A DNA stretch of 64,000 bases from Sphingomonas sp. Y38-1Y. Its GTDB lineage: Bacteria > Pseudomonadota > Alphaproteobacteria > Sphingomonadales > Sphingomonadaceae. Positions 42,687-51,863 of this stretch are shown piece after piece. The stretch is from assembly GCF_032391395.1 (NCBI RefSeq), contig NZ_CP135916.1, positions 1,550,001 to 1,614,000 on the forward strand, written 5' to 3'. The first letter of the stretch is position 1. Each line of letters starts with the position of its first letter. The notes under the pieces are model-generated. The model did not search any database, was not told where the DNA came from, and was given only the letters and a program-made list of their open reading frames with translations. A program made the translations under genes and the position numbers.

Positions 42687-43889
42687 TCAGCCCCGGCGCG
42701 CGCCCAGTCGAACGACGTTGCCGGTGTCGGCCTCGTCCTCAAGCCCGCCGTACAGCGTAGCCATCGGCTCGTCGGTCACCTCGATGGTCTCGTCGGTGCC
42801 GAAGCCGTTGAATGCGGTACGCATCGCCGAGCCATAGGCGCCGAGCATCCCGACCTCGATATAGTCGCCCGTATCGACGTCGGCGGGCAGGTCAAACGGC
42901 CCGGCCATGTGGTCGAGGTCGTCGCAGGTCGGCCCGTAGAAGCTGAACGCCAGGTCCTTGGCACGGCTGTCCTGGTCGCGCAGCAGCTGGACGGGGAAGC
43001 GCCAGCCGACATGCGCGGCATCGAACAGCGCGCCATACGCGCCGTCGTTGATGTAGAGCTCATCGCCGCGGCGCTTCTCGACACGCACGATCAGCGAGCT
43101 GTACTCGGCGCACAGCGCGCGGCCGGGCTCGGCCCAGAGCTCGGCCGAATAGGAGATCGGCAGGCTCTCGAACGCGCGGTGGATCGTCTCGAAATAACGC
43201 TCGAGCGGCGGGGGCTCCATGCCGGGGTAGGCCGACGGGAAGCCGCCGCCGACGTCGATGACGTCGACCGTCACCGCCGCCTCGACGATCGCCATGCGGA
43301 CGCGCTCCATCGCCTGGGCATAGGCGTCGGGCGACATCGCCTGGCTACCGACGTGGAAGCAGATGCCTAGCGTGTCGGCGGCCTGACGTGCGGCGAACAA
43401 GAGGTCCTTGGTCTCGCCCGGGCCCGCACCGAACTTCGACGCTAGGCTGAGCTTCGACAGCTCGGACGAGACGCGGATGCGGACGCACAGCGTCAGATCC
43501 TCGGCCGCCTTGGTCGCGCGAACGATCTTCTCCAGCTCCTCGATCGTGTCGAGCGAGAAGGTGCGCACGCCGTGCTTGAAATAAGCCTCGGCGATCGCCT
43601 CCTCGGCCTTGACCGGGTGCATGAAGCAGAGCGTGGCGTCAGGCAGCGTGCGCGAAACCAGCCGCACTTCGCCGATCGATGCCACGTCGTAATGCGTGAC
43701 CCCGTTGTCCCACAGGATCTGGAGTAAGTCGGGCGACGGGTTCGCCTTGACGGCATAGAGCGTCCGACCCGGGAACTTCTCGACGAAGAACCGAGCCGCA
43801 CGAGCCGCAGCGTGCGGACGAACCAGCGTTACCGGCTGAACCGGTCGAAGGGTACGAGCTACCCCCAGCGCGCGATGATGCTTGGCCAA
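42687..43889 (-). CDS. odc: Ornithine/lysine decarboxylase (PLP fold III)
   Basis: A 400-residue eukaryotic-like decarboxylase making putrescine (or cadaverine). PLP Lys48 in YAVKANPS; GGGFPSAYPG and EPGRALCAE bind phosphate and cofactor; the substrate Cys is in GPTCDDLDHM; MLGAYGSAMRT near the end. It supplies the diamine for the two polyamine genes convergent to it. The start is taken as TTG 43889, since TGGAGGT is 8 bases upstream; an ATG ten codons earlier (43919) has no ribosome-binding site. Confidence 0.94.
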   Translation of the reverse strand: MAKHHRALGVARTLRPVQPVTLVRPHAAARAARFFVEKFPGRTLYAVKANPSPDLLQILWDNGVTHYDVASIGEVRLVSRTLPDATLCFMHPVKAEEAIAEAYFKHGVRTFSLDTIEELEKIVRATKAAEDLTLCVRIRVSSELSKLSLASKFGAGPGETKDLLFAARQAADTLGICFHVGSQAMSPDAYAQAMERVRMAIVEAAVTVDVIDVGGGFPSAYPGMEPPPLERYFETIHRAFESLPISYSAELWAEPGRALCAEYSSLIVRVEKRRGDELYINDGAYGALFDAAHVGWRFPVQLLRDQDSRAKDLAFSFYGPTCDDLDHMAGPFDLPADVDTGDYIEVGMLGAYGSAMRTAFNGFGTDETIEVTDEPMATLYGGLEDEADTGNVVRLGARRG

Positions 43890-44038
43890 TTCAAGGGACC
43901 TCCAATTGCCTTTCGGCATACGGTGACAAAAGCTGCCTTGCGGTTGGAAGTCCCATGGGGCAGCGGAGGGGGCACATAGGGTCCACCCCCCGGGGTGTAA
44001 AGCGATTCTGCACGGCTTTTTGGGCGACGAGGCGATTT

Positions 44039-45028
44039 GTGACGTTTCTGCGACAACCGACGAGAGCAGGGGTTCGCGACGCCGCCGCCAAGGTTGCGGC
44101 GATCCTGCCGGCCAGCCCGCTGTTCGTGGTCGACGTCCACGGCCAAGCCGTTGCGTTCAAGGCGGAATCTCTCCAGCCGATGGGTGCGTTCAAGCTGCGC
44201 GGCGCGTGGCACCGGCTGACCGCGATCGCCGATGAGGATCGCGCGAAGGGCGTGGTCGCCTTCTCGTCGGGCAACCATGCGCAGGGTGTGGCGTGGGCGG
44301 CGCGTCGCTTGGGCATGCCCTGTGTCATCGTGATGCCGGCCGACGCACCCAAGGTGAAACGGGACGCGACGTTGGCCATGGGCGGCGAAGTGGTCAGTTA
44401 CGACCGCAAAACCGAAAGCCGGGAGAAGATCGCCGCGCATCTGGCACATGCGCGCGGCGCGGTTCTGGTGCCGAGCTTCGACGATCCGTGGATCATCGAG
44501 GGGCAGGGGAGCGCCGGGATCGAGGCGGCGCGCCAGGCCGAGGCGCAGGGCTTCGGCCCGATCGAGCGCGTGGTCGTGCCGTGCGGCGGCGGCGGGCTTG
44601 CCGCAGGGCTGGCGCTGGCGCTGCCGGACGCGGCGATCGTCACGGCCGAGCCCGAAGGATGGGACGACATGGCGCGCAGCCTGGACGCCGGCTGGATCGA
44701 GCCGGTGGGCGAGGGCGCGCCGCCGACCGCTTGCGATGCGCTCCAGACCACGCGCGTGAGCGAACGGACGTTCGAGGTGCTCGCGCGCCGCGGCGCGACC
44801 GGCGTGGCGGTCACCGAGCGCGAGGTGCGCGATGCGCAGCGCTGGGCCGCGACCAAGCTGCGGCTGGTGGTGGAGCCGGGCGGCGCGGTGGCGCTGGCGG
44901 CGCTCCTGTCTCGGCGGGTCGAGGCCCGGCCGGGGACGCTGGTGCTGTTGTCGGGGGGGAACACCGATCCCGGCGACTATGCCCGCGTGCTGGCCGGGGA
45001 GGCCGCGGTCGTGGCGGAGCCCGCCTGA
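44039..45028 (+). CDS. Serine/threonine dehydratase-like PLP enzyme
   Basis: A 329-residue fold-II PLP enzyme. PLP Lys in SLQPMGAFKLRGA; SSGNHAQGVAWAARRLG; the phosphate loop CGGGGLAAGLA; LSGGNTDP binds the pyridine nitrogen. It most resembles threonine ammonia-lyase/serine racemase proteins that turn Thr or Ser into 2-oxoacids. No C-terminal ACT regulatory domain, so it is likely the short catabolic type. GTG 44039 has GAGG 6-7 bases upstream. Confidence 0.9.
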   Translation: MTFLRQPTRAGVRDAAAKVAAILPASPLFVVDVHGQAVAFKAESLQPMGAFKLRGAWHRLTAIADEDRAKGVVAFSSGNHAQGVAWAARRLGMPCVIVMPADAPKVKRDATLAMGGEVVSYDRKTESREKIAAHLAHARGAVLVPSFDDPWIIEGQGSAGIEAARQAEAQGFGPIERVVVPCGGGGLAAGLALALPDAAIVTAEPEGWDDMARSLDAGWIEPVGEGAPPTACDALQTTRVSERTFEVLARRGATGVAVTEREVRDAQRWAATKLRLVVEPGGAVALAALLSRRVEARPGTLVLLSGGNTDPGDYARVLAGEAAVVAEPA

Positions 45029-45201
45029 TGCCCGCACCCTCCGCCACCGCCTCCGCCCTGCTCGCCATCGCGATGATCGGCGTGTTCGCGCTGTTCATCG
45101 GCGCCGTCCTGCTCTGGCGCCGCGGCGAGCGGCAGAAGCCGGTGCTGATGGCGCTGGCGGCGCTCGTCACGCTGGCGAACGTGCTGATCTGGACGGTCTA
45201 G
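45028..45201 (+). CDS. Small two-helix membrane protein
   Basis: A 57-residue protein starting in the stop of the preceding gene (TGATG). Two hydrophobic segments: ASALLAIAMIGVFALFIGAVLLW and VLMALAALVTLANVLIW, linked by RRGERQKP. No family recognised. The overlap suggests co-translation with the PLP enzyme. A perfect hairpin follows 9 bases downstream. Confidence 0.7.
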   Translation: MPAPSATASALLAIAMIGVFALFIGAVLLWRRGERQKPVLMALAALVTLANVLIWTV

Positions 45202-45210
45202 GCGCCGTCC

Positions 45211-45234
45211 GTGCTCCCGCCTTCGCGGGAGCAC
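45211..45234. terminator. Perfect hairpin between convergent genes
   Basis: GTGCTCCCGC (45211-45220) and GCGGGAGCAC (45225-45234), 10-base-pair stem, 4-base loop CTTC, directly in the 34-base gap between the small membrane protein and APC permease. It could stop transcription from both sides, though a T-run is lacking. Confidence 0.55.
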
Positions 45235-45235
45235 A

Positions 45236-46636
45236 TCAACCCACCCGCAACCGGCTGTTACGGCGGCCATATGCCAGATAGATCGCCAGCCCGATCACCG
45301 TCGCGATCGCGAACCGGCCCTGCGTCGTCGCGGGCAGGCTGGCGAACAGATAGAGGCAGCCGGCGATCGCCAGCGTCCCAACCAGCATCGGGGCGGGGCA
45401 GCGGAACAGGCGCGGCATGTCGGGCGCGGTGCGGCGCAGGATCATCATGCACGCCGCCACCGCGATGAACGCGACCAGCGTGCCGGCATTGGCGAGCTCC
45501 GCCAACTCCGCGATCGGAAAGAACCCCGCAATCGACGCGCTGACGAGGCCCGATAGCAGCGTGATGCGGATCGGTGCGCCCTTGGCGCTGAGCTTGGCCA
45601 GCCATTGCGGCAGCAGCCCGTCGCGCGCCATCGCCAGGAACACACGGCTCTGCCCGTACATGAAGACGAGAATGACCGACGGGAGCGCGACGACCGCGGC
45701 GAGCGCGATACCCTGCGCCGCGGTCACCTGACCCACCGACCGCAGCACCAGCGCCAGCGGCTCGGGCGAGTCGGCGAGCTGGCGGAACGGCATCGCCCCC
45801 ACCGCGGCCAACGCGATGATCATGTAGATGCTCGTGCAGGCGATCATCGACCCGACGATGCCGATCTTGAGATCGCGCGTCGGGTTCTTCGCTTCCTCGG
45901 CCGAGGTGGCGACAGTGTCGAAGCCGTAAAAGGCGAAGAACACGATCGCCGCCGCCGCCATCACCCCGCGCTGCGTCCCGTCGATCTCGCTCGACCCGAA
46001 GCCATAGGGCATGAAGGGGCTGAGATTGTCCGCATCGAAGGCGGGCGCGGCGAAGACGACGAAGACGGTCAGCGCGACCAGCTTGATCGCGACGAGGATG
46101 ATGTTGAGCGTCGCGCTCTCGCGCGTGCCGGCGATCAGCATCCCCATCACCGCCAGCGCGACCAGCACCGCCGGCAGGTTGAGGAGCCCGCCGGCATGCG
46201 GCCCGGCCAGCAGCGCGGGGGGCAGCGACACGCCCGCCGATTGCAGCCATCCGACCAGATAGCCGGACCAGCCGACCGCGACGGTCGAACAGACCAGCGA
46301 ATATTCGATGATGAGCGCCCAGCCGACGATCCAGGCGACCGTCTCACCGATCGCGGCATAGCTGAAGGTATAGGCGCTGCCCGCCGCGGGGATCATGGTC
46401 GCGAGCTCGGCATAGGCGAGCGCGGCGCATGCACAGACCGCACCGGCGATCGCGAAGGCCAGGATCACCGCCGGTCCCGCACGCTCCGCGCCGACGCCGG
46501 TCAGCGTATAGATGCCGGTGCCGACGATCGCGCCGACGCCCAGCGCGATCAGGTGCGGCCAGCCCAACGTCTTGCGCAGGCCGCCACCCGGATGCGCGGC
46601 TGCCTCCAGCCCCTTTCGCGGACCCCAGATCGACAT
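45236..46636 (-). CDS. Amino-acid permease (APC superfamily, YfnA/CAT-like)
   Basis: A 466-residue transporter with ~12 helices. The APC signature in helix 1 is ALGVGAIVGTGIYTLTG; YAELATMIPAAGSAYTFSYA and AWIVGWALIIEY place it with cationic amino-acid transporters. FFAFYGFDTVATSAEEAKNP is the conserved helix 6 to loop. The start ATG 46636 has GGGGAG 8 bases upstream. Specificity unknown. Confidence 0.92.
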   Translation of the reverse strand: MSIWGPRKGLEAAAHPGGGLRKTLGWPHLIALGVGAIVGTGIYTLTGVGAERAGPAVILAFAIAGAVCACAALAYAELATMIPAAGSAYTFSYAAIGETVAWIVGWALIIEYSLVCSTVAVGWSGYLVGWLQSAGVSLPPALLAGPHAGGLLNLPAVLVALAVMGMLIAGTRESATLNIILVAIKLVALTVFVVFAAPAFDADNLSPFMPYGFGSSEIDGTQRGVMAAAAIVFFAFYGFDTVATSAEEAKNPTRDLKIGIVGSMIACTSIYMIIALAAVGAMPFRQLADSPEPLALVLRSVGQVTAAQGIALAAVVALPSVILVFMYGQSRVFLAMARDGLLPQWLAKLSAKGAPIRITLLSGLVSASIAGFFPIAELAELANAGTLVAFIAVAACMMILRRTAPDMPRLFRCPAPMLVGTLAIAGCLYLFASLPATTQGRFAIATVIGLAIYLAYGRRNSRLRVG

Positions 46637-46815
46637 CGCCTTCACTCCCCGCTTTCGTATCGTTGGCAACCTCCTTCCACGCCCCGCGCGCCGGATCAAT
46701 CGCCACGCGCGACAAAGCGCCGCGGTACGGTTGCGAAACGATGGCGGCGGACCCATTGAGGGTCGACGGCGTTCCTTCGCCGAACCCGATCGCCTTATCC
46801 CAGGAGGAAGCTTCC

Positions 46816-47430
46816 ATGGCCTTCGAACTGCCGCCGCTGCCCTATGCCTATGACGCGCTGGAACCGACCATCGACAAGGAAACGATGACGTTCCACCACG
46901 ACAAGCATCACGCCGCCTATACCGCCAAGCTGAACGAGGGCGTCGAGAAGGACGGGCTCGAGGGCAAGTCGATCGAGGAGATCCTGGCCAGCATCTCGTC
47001 GGCGTCGACGCTGGTGCGCAACAATGGCGGCGGTTACTGGAACCACGACTTCTTCTGGAAGACGATGGGCGCGGCGGACGAGCGCGGCCAGCCCTCGGCC
47101 GAGCTTCAGGCGGCGATCGACCGCGACTTCGGCGGGCTCGATAAGCTCAAGGAAGAGTTCAACACCAAGGGCGCGGGCCAGTTCGGCTCGGGCTGGGCCT
47201 GGCTGATCGTCGACGCGAGCGGCACGCTCAAGGTCACCTCGACGCCCAATCAGGACAACCCGCTGATGGACGTGGTCGATACCAAGGGCACGCCGCTGCT
47301 CGGCAACGACGTGTGGGAGCACGCCTATTACCTCACCTACAAGAACGACCGCCCCGGCTATCTGAAGGCGTGGTGGGACGTGGTGAACTGGAACACGGTG
47401 TCGCAGCGCTTCGCGGACGCGACCGCCTGA
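46816..47430 (+). CDS. sodB: Superoxide dismutase [Fe/Mn]
   Basis: A 204-residue Fe/Mn superoxide dismutase. Metal ligands: His27 (TFHHDKHH), His in WNHDFFW, Asp and His in DVWEHAYYLTYKNDRPGY. GGGYWNHDFFWKTM and GAGQFGSGWAWL suggest the Fe or cambialistic type. AGGAGGA is a strong ribosome-binding site upstream. Cytoplasmic, as no signal peptide is seen. Confidence 0.96.
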   Translation: MAFELPPLPYAYDALEPTIDKETMTFHHDKHHAAYTAKLNEGVEKDGLEGKSIEEILASISSASTLVRNNGGGYWNHDFFWKTMGAADERGQPSAELQAAIDRDFGGLDKLKEEFNTKGAGQFGSGWAWLIVDASGTLKVTSTPNQDNPLMDVVDTKGTPLLGNDVWEHAYYLTYKNDRPGYLKAWWDVVNWNTVSQRFADATA

Positions 47431-47439
47431 CGACCATGG

Positions 47440-47464
47440 GGGCGGGGCCTGATCGGCTCCGCCC
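47440..47464 (+). terminator. Terminator of sodB
   Basis: GGGCGGGGCC / GGCTCCGCCC, a 10-base-pair stem (one G-U) and 5-base loop, followed by TTATTT. It starts 9 bases after the sodB stop and touches the stop of the convergent F420-hydrogenase-beta-like gene. Confidence 0.75.
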
Positions 47465-48781
47465 TTATTTCGGCTTCGGCCAGGCGAGCCGCTGGTAGTT
47501 TTTCAGCGCCAGCCGCGCCGGCACGAGATAGATGGCGTGCCACCCGGTCGCTCGCGCCATCCAGGCCAGCCGATGGCTCGCCCGCGCGATCCAGCGACGC
47601 ACCCGATAGACCCATTTGCGGCGGAGCGGCAGATCGCCACCGCCCGGCGCCACCCGCTTTCGCAGCGGCAGCCGCGGCGGATAGTGCCGCAGGCGCCAGC
47701 TCAGCCCCTCGCGCCGGTGCCTCAGCCCCGCCGCCTGCGTATTGGCGATGAAGTCGGCGTCGACCGGTTCCAGCGTCAGCCGCTCGCCCTCGATCGCCTC
47801 GCGCACGATCGCTGCCAGCGCGGGATCGCGGACGATGACGACGTTGGTACCGCGGCCGTCGGACGAATAGGGCTCGACCCAGGCATCCCCGAACGCGATG
47901 TCCGCCGTCTCCGCCACGACATCGTCGCAATAGTCGCATGCCGGGTTCTGGAAATAGCCCGCGCCCCAGTCGCCATCGGCCAGGTGCCACCAGTCCTGCC
48001 ACCGCGCGCTGCCGTCGCGCAGCGTCAGATGCGCGGTGTACCAGTTGGCGGGGCGATCGGCGTTCTTCTGCCGGTACTCGACTGCGGCGACGTCTTCGAT
48101 CGGGACCTCGAGCTGCCAGGCAAAGCTGTCGACCAGCCGCGCGCTCTTCATGTGTCCGCAGAACAGGCCGAGCGTGTGGGTGATGCGCTCGGCCAGCACC
48201 GGTTCCGCCGCGCGGGCGAGGTGCACCGCCTTGATGAAGCAGGGCACGCCGACGATCGCATAGCGGCCGGGCACCGCGCGGATCTCGGCGAGCACGGACG
48301 ACAGTTCGACAGGATAGTAGCGGGAGCGGGCGCCCGCCTGCACTTCGGCGACACTGCGCGACAGGCGATAGCCGAAGAAGCGGCCGTCGGCGTCGGGATC
48401 GGCGGGGGCGACATGCGCGACACCTTCGACCAGGCCACGGCGCAGCAACTCGGCCGCGACCCAGCTCACCATCCCGCCGGAGCTGCCGCCGGCCCGAAAC
48501 TCACCCTCGGCGACGTGGCCGACATAGGCCGCCTCGAACCGGCCGATCCTCGTGTCTGCGACCGGCGCGGCGGGAAAGCGGGCGTCGGCGATCGCGTTCT
48601 CGTCCACGGCGTCCGGCGAAAAGGGACAGGTGCGGGCGAACGCTTCGCCCTGGATCGCGTCCGGCCGCTCGGGCTTGAGCTGGCCAACCCGGTCCCATCC
48701 CATCGCACCCGCCCCCGCGCAGCCGCCACAGCCGATGCAGAGGTCGGCGGCAACGACATCGGCGGGGCGAAGCTCAGCCAA
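47465..48781 (-). CDS. Coenzyme F420 hydrogenase/dehydrogenase beta-subunit-like protein
   Basis: A 438-residue iron-sulfur protein. Cysteines CIGCGGC and later TCPFSPD form a ferredoxin-like cluster; AGGSSGGMVSWVAAELL and VGVPCFIKAVHLA match the FrhB/FdhB_C family; PACDYCDDVVAETADIAFGDAW near residue 300 is also characteristic. Such proteins often sit beside polysaccharide pyruvyl transferases, as here, with an unknown role. The start is uncertain; TTG 48781 overlaps the preceding gene by 8 bases. Confidence 0.85.
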   Translation of the reverse strand: MAELRPADVVAADLCIGCGGCAGAGAMGWDRVGQLKPERPDAIQGEAFARTCPFSPDAVDENAIADARFPAAPVADTRIGRFEAAYVGHVAEGEFRAGGSSGGMVSWVAAELLRRGLVEGVAHVAPADPDADGRFFGYRLSRSVAEVQAGARSRYYPVELSSVLAEIRAVPGRYAIVGVPCFIKAVHLARAAEPVLAERITHTLGLFCGHMKSARLVDSFAWQLEVPIEDVAAVEYRQKNADRPANWYTAHLTLRDGSARWQDWWHLADGDWGAGYFQNPACDYCDDVVAETADIAFGDAWVEPYSSDGRGTNVVIVRDPALAAIVREAIEGERLTLEPVDADFIANTQAAGLRHRREGLSWRLRHYPPRLPLRKRVAPGGGDLPLRRKWVYRVRRWIARASHRLAWMARATGWHAIYLVPARLALKNYQRLAWPKPK

Positions 48782-49811
48782 GCGCCGCCTCCAGCCAGGC
48801 GACCGACCTGTCGCGCAGCGCGGCGATGCGCTCGCCTGCGCCCGGCGGCTCCGACAGCAGCGTGTCGAGCGTCGCGGGCTCCGTCGCCTCGGTGACGATC
48901 TGCCGCTCGACTGACAGCTTGGCGGCGAGGTCGCGCACCTTGTTGAAGCGATAGGGCGAGGGCGCGGTGACGAACGGCCGGTCGTAGCGAAGCGCGAACA
49001 CGCAGCCGTGGAAGAAATTGGTCGCGACCGCACTCGCTCCCGCCATCGCCGCGGGGAAGTCGAGCGGCCCCACATCGATGCGCTGCTCGTCCGCCCAGTC
49101 GTTGCGATAGCCGAGGCTGACGATGCGCAGGCCGCGGCGACGAGCGCCCGCCCGGATTGCCTCGACGAACCAGCCGGGAAAGCCGTGGCCATAGACGATC
49201 AGGTCGCCGCCGCACTCTGCCTGATCGGCGGGTGGGAAGGCGAGGCAGGGGTCGAGCACCAGCGCCGGCTCGCGCCCCGTCCCCGCGCGGACGATCGCCG
49301 CGCCATTGTCGTCGCGAACCGACAGATGGTCGAACCGCGCGAGCTTCGCCGCCCAGGCCTGCTCGATCCCCTGCGCCGCGTCGTGATTGCCGAAGCTTGC
49401 GGCATAGGCGATCCGGCGGTGGGTGTTCAGCCCCTCGCCGAAGAAGATCGGTTTGTAGCCGTACCAGGGGTGGCGGAAGTTCCAGACCTCGTCGCTGCCG
49501 ATGACGACCGCGTCCCACTCGCCCGCGCTTTCCGGCCGATCGAGGTCGAAGCGCGGCGATTGCGGCAGCGCCTCGAACGCGTCGAGGAAGGCGCGCGTCT
49601 TGGCCGCGAACGCCTTGCGGTCGCCGGGCAGGCCATCGGGCAGCTGCGGATCGAGCGCGTTGCGCCACTCCCGCCGCCGCACGACATGCGAGTCATGGTC
49701 GAGCAGCACCGCATCATGGCCTAGGCCGCGCAGCCCCTCGACCAGGCAGCGCGCCTGCCAATAGGAGCCGTAGTTGATGCAGCGATGAAAGGTGAGGACG
49801 CCGACGCGCAT
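48774..49811 (-). CDS. Polysaccharide pyruvyl transferase family protein
   Basis: A 345-residue protein of the CsaB/PssM family, which puts ketal-linked pyruvate on cell-surface sugars. N-terminus MRVGVLTFHRCINYGSYWQA; VVIGSDEVWNFRHPW, then a central DPCLAF and C-terminal ATNFFHGCVFALRYDRPFV, all typical. Its start overlaps the Gfo/Idh/MocA gene stop. Sugar target unknown. Confidence 0.93.
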   Translation of the reverse strand: MRVGVLTFHRCINYGSYWQARCLVEGLRGLGHDAVLLDHDSHVVRRREWRNALDPQLPDGLPGDRKAFAAKTRAFLDAFEALPQSPRFDLDRPESAGEWDAVVIGSDEVWNFRHPWYGYKPIFFGEGLNTHRRIAYAASFGNHDAAQGIEQAWAAKLARFDHLSVRDDNGAAIVRAGTGREPALVLDPCLAFPPADQAECGGDLIVYGHGFPGWFVEAIRAGARRRGLRIVSLGYRNDWADEQRIDVGPLDFPAAMAGASAVATNFFHGCVFALRYDRPFVTAPSPYRFNKVRDLAAKLSVERQIVTEATEPATLDTLLSEPPGAGERIAALRDRSVAWLEAALG

Positions 49812-50785
49812 CAACGGCCATAGATGCGGTCGAGCACCTCGGCAGAGGCGACGAATTGGTCGGCGGCGGGATCGAAGCGCGGGCTGACCGCGAGTGCCCG
49901 CGCCCATTCGGCAGCGGCGCGGCCGCCCCATTCATCAGGCGGATCGGCAAGGCGGGTGGCGGCGGTGCCGTCGAACCGCTCGGCGGTGAAGTCGTAGAAA
50001 GAGCCGCCGACATTGCGCAGCGCCGCGCCGCCCTCGGTCCCGTAGAACGCCGCCTCGATCACCGCATCGCGGCCGGCGTGCAGGCGCCACGAGCAGGCGA
50101 GCCGCACCTGGGTGTCGCCGGCCGCGAACTGCGCGAGCGCGAAGTCCTCGACCTCGCCGGGTTGGAGCGGCACGCCGCCGCTCGTCAGCCGCGCATCGAC
50201 ATCGCCGATCGCCGGAAAGCCGAGCGTCCAGAGCGCGAGGTCGACGAGGTGCACGCCAAGGTCGACCACACAGCCGCCGCCCGACTGGACGGGATCGTAG
50301 AACCACGGCTTGTCGGGACCATAGGCATTGTGGAACGTGAGATCGACCGCGAATACCCGGCCAAGCGCGCCGCCGCGCACCAGTGCGGCGATTTCCGCCA
50401 TCGCCGCGGTGTGGCGATAGGAGAGGTCCAGGCCGAGTAGCCGATCGGCCGCGCGCGCGGCATCGACGACGGCGCGCGCCTCCGCGGCGCTGCGGCCGAG
50501 CGGCTTCTGGCAGAACACCGCGACGCCCGCGTTCAGCGCGGCGATCGACTGCTCGGCATGAAGCGCGCTCGGCGTCGCGATGACGATGCCGTCGAGATCC
50601 TGCGCGAGCATCGCGTCGAGCCCGTCGACCTGCACCGCACCGGGCGCGAGCGCCGCTGCTTCCGCCGCGCATTCGGGCGAGGGGTCGCAGATCGCTGCCG
50701 CCTCGACCGCGCCGGTGTCGAGCATCGCGGCCATGCGGTGACGACCGATCCAGCCGGTGCCCAAAAATCCGATCCGCGGCTTCAT
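49811..50785 (-). CDS. Gfo/Idh/MocA family oxidoreductase
   Basis: A 324-residue NAD(P)-dependent sugar or cyclitol dehydrogenase. Rossmann motif GFLGTGWIGRHR (5-16); ATPSALHAEQSI; the EKP motif reads CQKPLGRS, keeping the Lys; catalytic-region HNAYGPDKPWFYDP...GVHLVDLALW has the His. Related enzymes oxidise inositols or UDP-sugars. Its start overlaps the MDR gene (ATGA), and its stop the pyruvyl transferase start. Confidence 0.93.
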   Translation of the reverse strand: MKPRIGFLGTGWIGRHRMAAMLDTGAVEAAAICDPSPECAAEAAALAPGAVQVDGLDAMLAQDLDGIVIATPSALHAEQSIAALNAGVAVFCQKPLGRSAAEARAVVDAARAADRLLGLDLSYRHTAAMAEIAALVRGGALGRVFAVDLTFHNAYGPDKPWFYDPVQSGGGCVVDLGVHLVDLALWTLGFPAIGDVDARLTSGGVPLQPGEVEDFALAQFAAGDTQVRLACSWRLHAGRDAVIEAAFYGTEGGAALRNVGGSFYDFTAERFDGTAATRLADPPDEWGGRAAAEWARALAVSPRFDPAADQFVASAEVLDRIYGR

Positions 50786-51747
50786 GGGAATGTCACCAGC
50801 GCCTTGACGAAGCCCTCGGGCTTGTCGCGCGTGGCGTCTAGGGCGTCGGCGAGCCCCTCCAGCGGGTATCGATGCGTATAGAGCGGTTCGGGGTCGAGCC
50901 GGCCGCTCGCGACCGCATCGATCGCCTCGCGCACGCCCTGAATCTGGATCGCGGGATCGCGCTCGTGCGCGTTGACGACGTCGATGCCCTTCCAGTTCCA
51001 GTTCTGCATGCTCACCTGGCGCGGCCCGTCCTGGTGATAGCCCGCAATGACGAGACGACCGCCGAAGCCGATCAACTCGCCGGCCAGGTCGAGCGGCCAT
51101 TGCTTGCCCACCGCCTCGATCACGCGTTCGCACATCGCGTCGCCGGTCAGCGCCTTGACCGCGTCGATGATCGCATAATGGTGGTGCATCGCGATCGTCT
51201 CGGCCGCGCCATAGTGGCGCGCAAGGTCGAGCGATTCCTGCCGACGCGAGATGGCGATGACGCGCGCGCCGGCCTCGCTCGCCAGCCGGGTCAAAACGGC
51301 GCCGAGGAAGCCGATGCCGATGATCGCCACCGTCTGACCCGCGCGGATGTCGCTGCGGCGAAAGATGTTGAACGCGCAGCCGAGCGGCTCGCCGGGAAAC
51401 GGCCGATCGCCGAGTTCAGACGGCAGCTTCACCGCCATGTCGGCGCGCACGACGTCATATTGCGCGAAGCTGCGATAGGAGAGGGCGGCGATGCGATCGC
51501 CGGGCGCAAAGTCGGTCACGCCGTCGCCGACCGCGTCGACCACGCCCCAGCCTTCGTGGCCCAGGTCGCCCGGCGCCGTCGGATAGGTCATCCATTCGAG
51601 GCCCGCCCAGGGCTCCAGGTTCGACGCGCAGACGCCGCAGCCTTCCAGCCTGATGCGAAGCTCGCCCGCACCGGGTTCGGGCCGGTCCACCTCGGCGATC
51701 GTCACCACGCCAGGACCGCTCACCACGGCCGCCTTCATCGATTGCAT
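50782..51747 (-). CDS. Zinc-type medium-chain dehydrogenase (MDR family)
   Basis: A 321-residue MDR dehydrogenase, first gene of a four-gene operon. Catalytic-zinc-type Cys in CGVCASN and GHEGWG are seen, and the Rossmann motif is IIGIGFLGAVLTR. It lacks the four-Cys structural zinc lobe of classical alcohol dehydrogenases. ATG 51747 has GAAGGGG 5 bases upstream. With the Gfo/Idh/MocA gene it may oxidise a cyclitol or sugar hydroxyl. Confidence 0.9.
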   Translation of the reverse strand: MQSMKAAVVSGPGVVTIAEVDRPEPGAGELRIRLEGCGVCASNLEPWAGLEWMTYPTAPGDLGHEGWGVVDAVGDGVTDFAPGDRIAALSYRSFAQYDVVRADMAVKLPSELGDRPFPGEPLGCAFNIFRRSDIRAGQTVAIIGIGFLGAVLTRLASEAGARVIAISRRQESLDLARHYGAAETIAMHHHYAIIDAVKALTGDAMCERVIEAVGKQWPLDLAGELIGFGGRLVIAGYHQDGPRQVSMQNWNWKGIDVVNAHERDPAIQIQGVREAIDAVASGRLDPEPLYTHRYPLEGLADALDATRDKPEGFVKALVTFP

Positions 51748-51863
51748 GTATTCCCCTTCCGCAATGGCGCGAACGGCGCATCGGCCAAAGCGTTCCATCT
51801 GTGCAACCATTTGATCGCCAAGCGGGTTTCGCCCATCACCACCAACCGAAAAGGGCGATGACG

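Noticed and set aside
43890..44038. Riboswitch or speF-like leader upstream of the ornithine decarboxylase gene
   Set aside because: I could not identify a conserved fold or leader peptide; only a GC-rich spacer with CCCCGGGG was seen.
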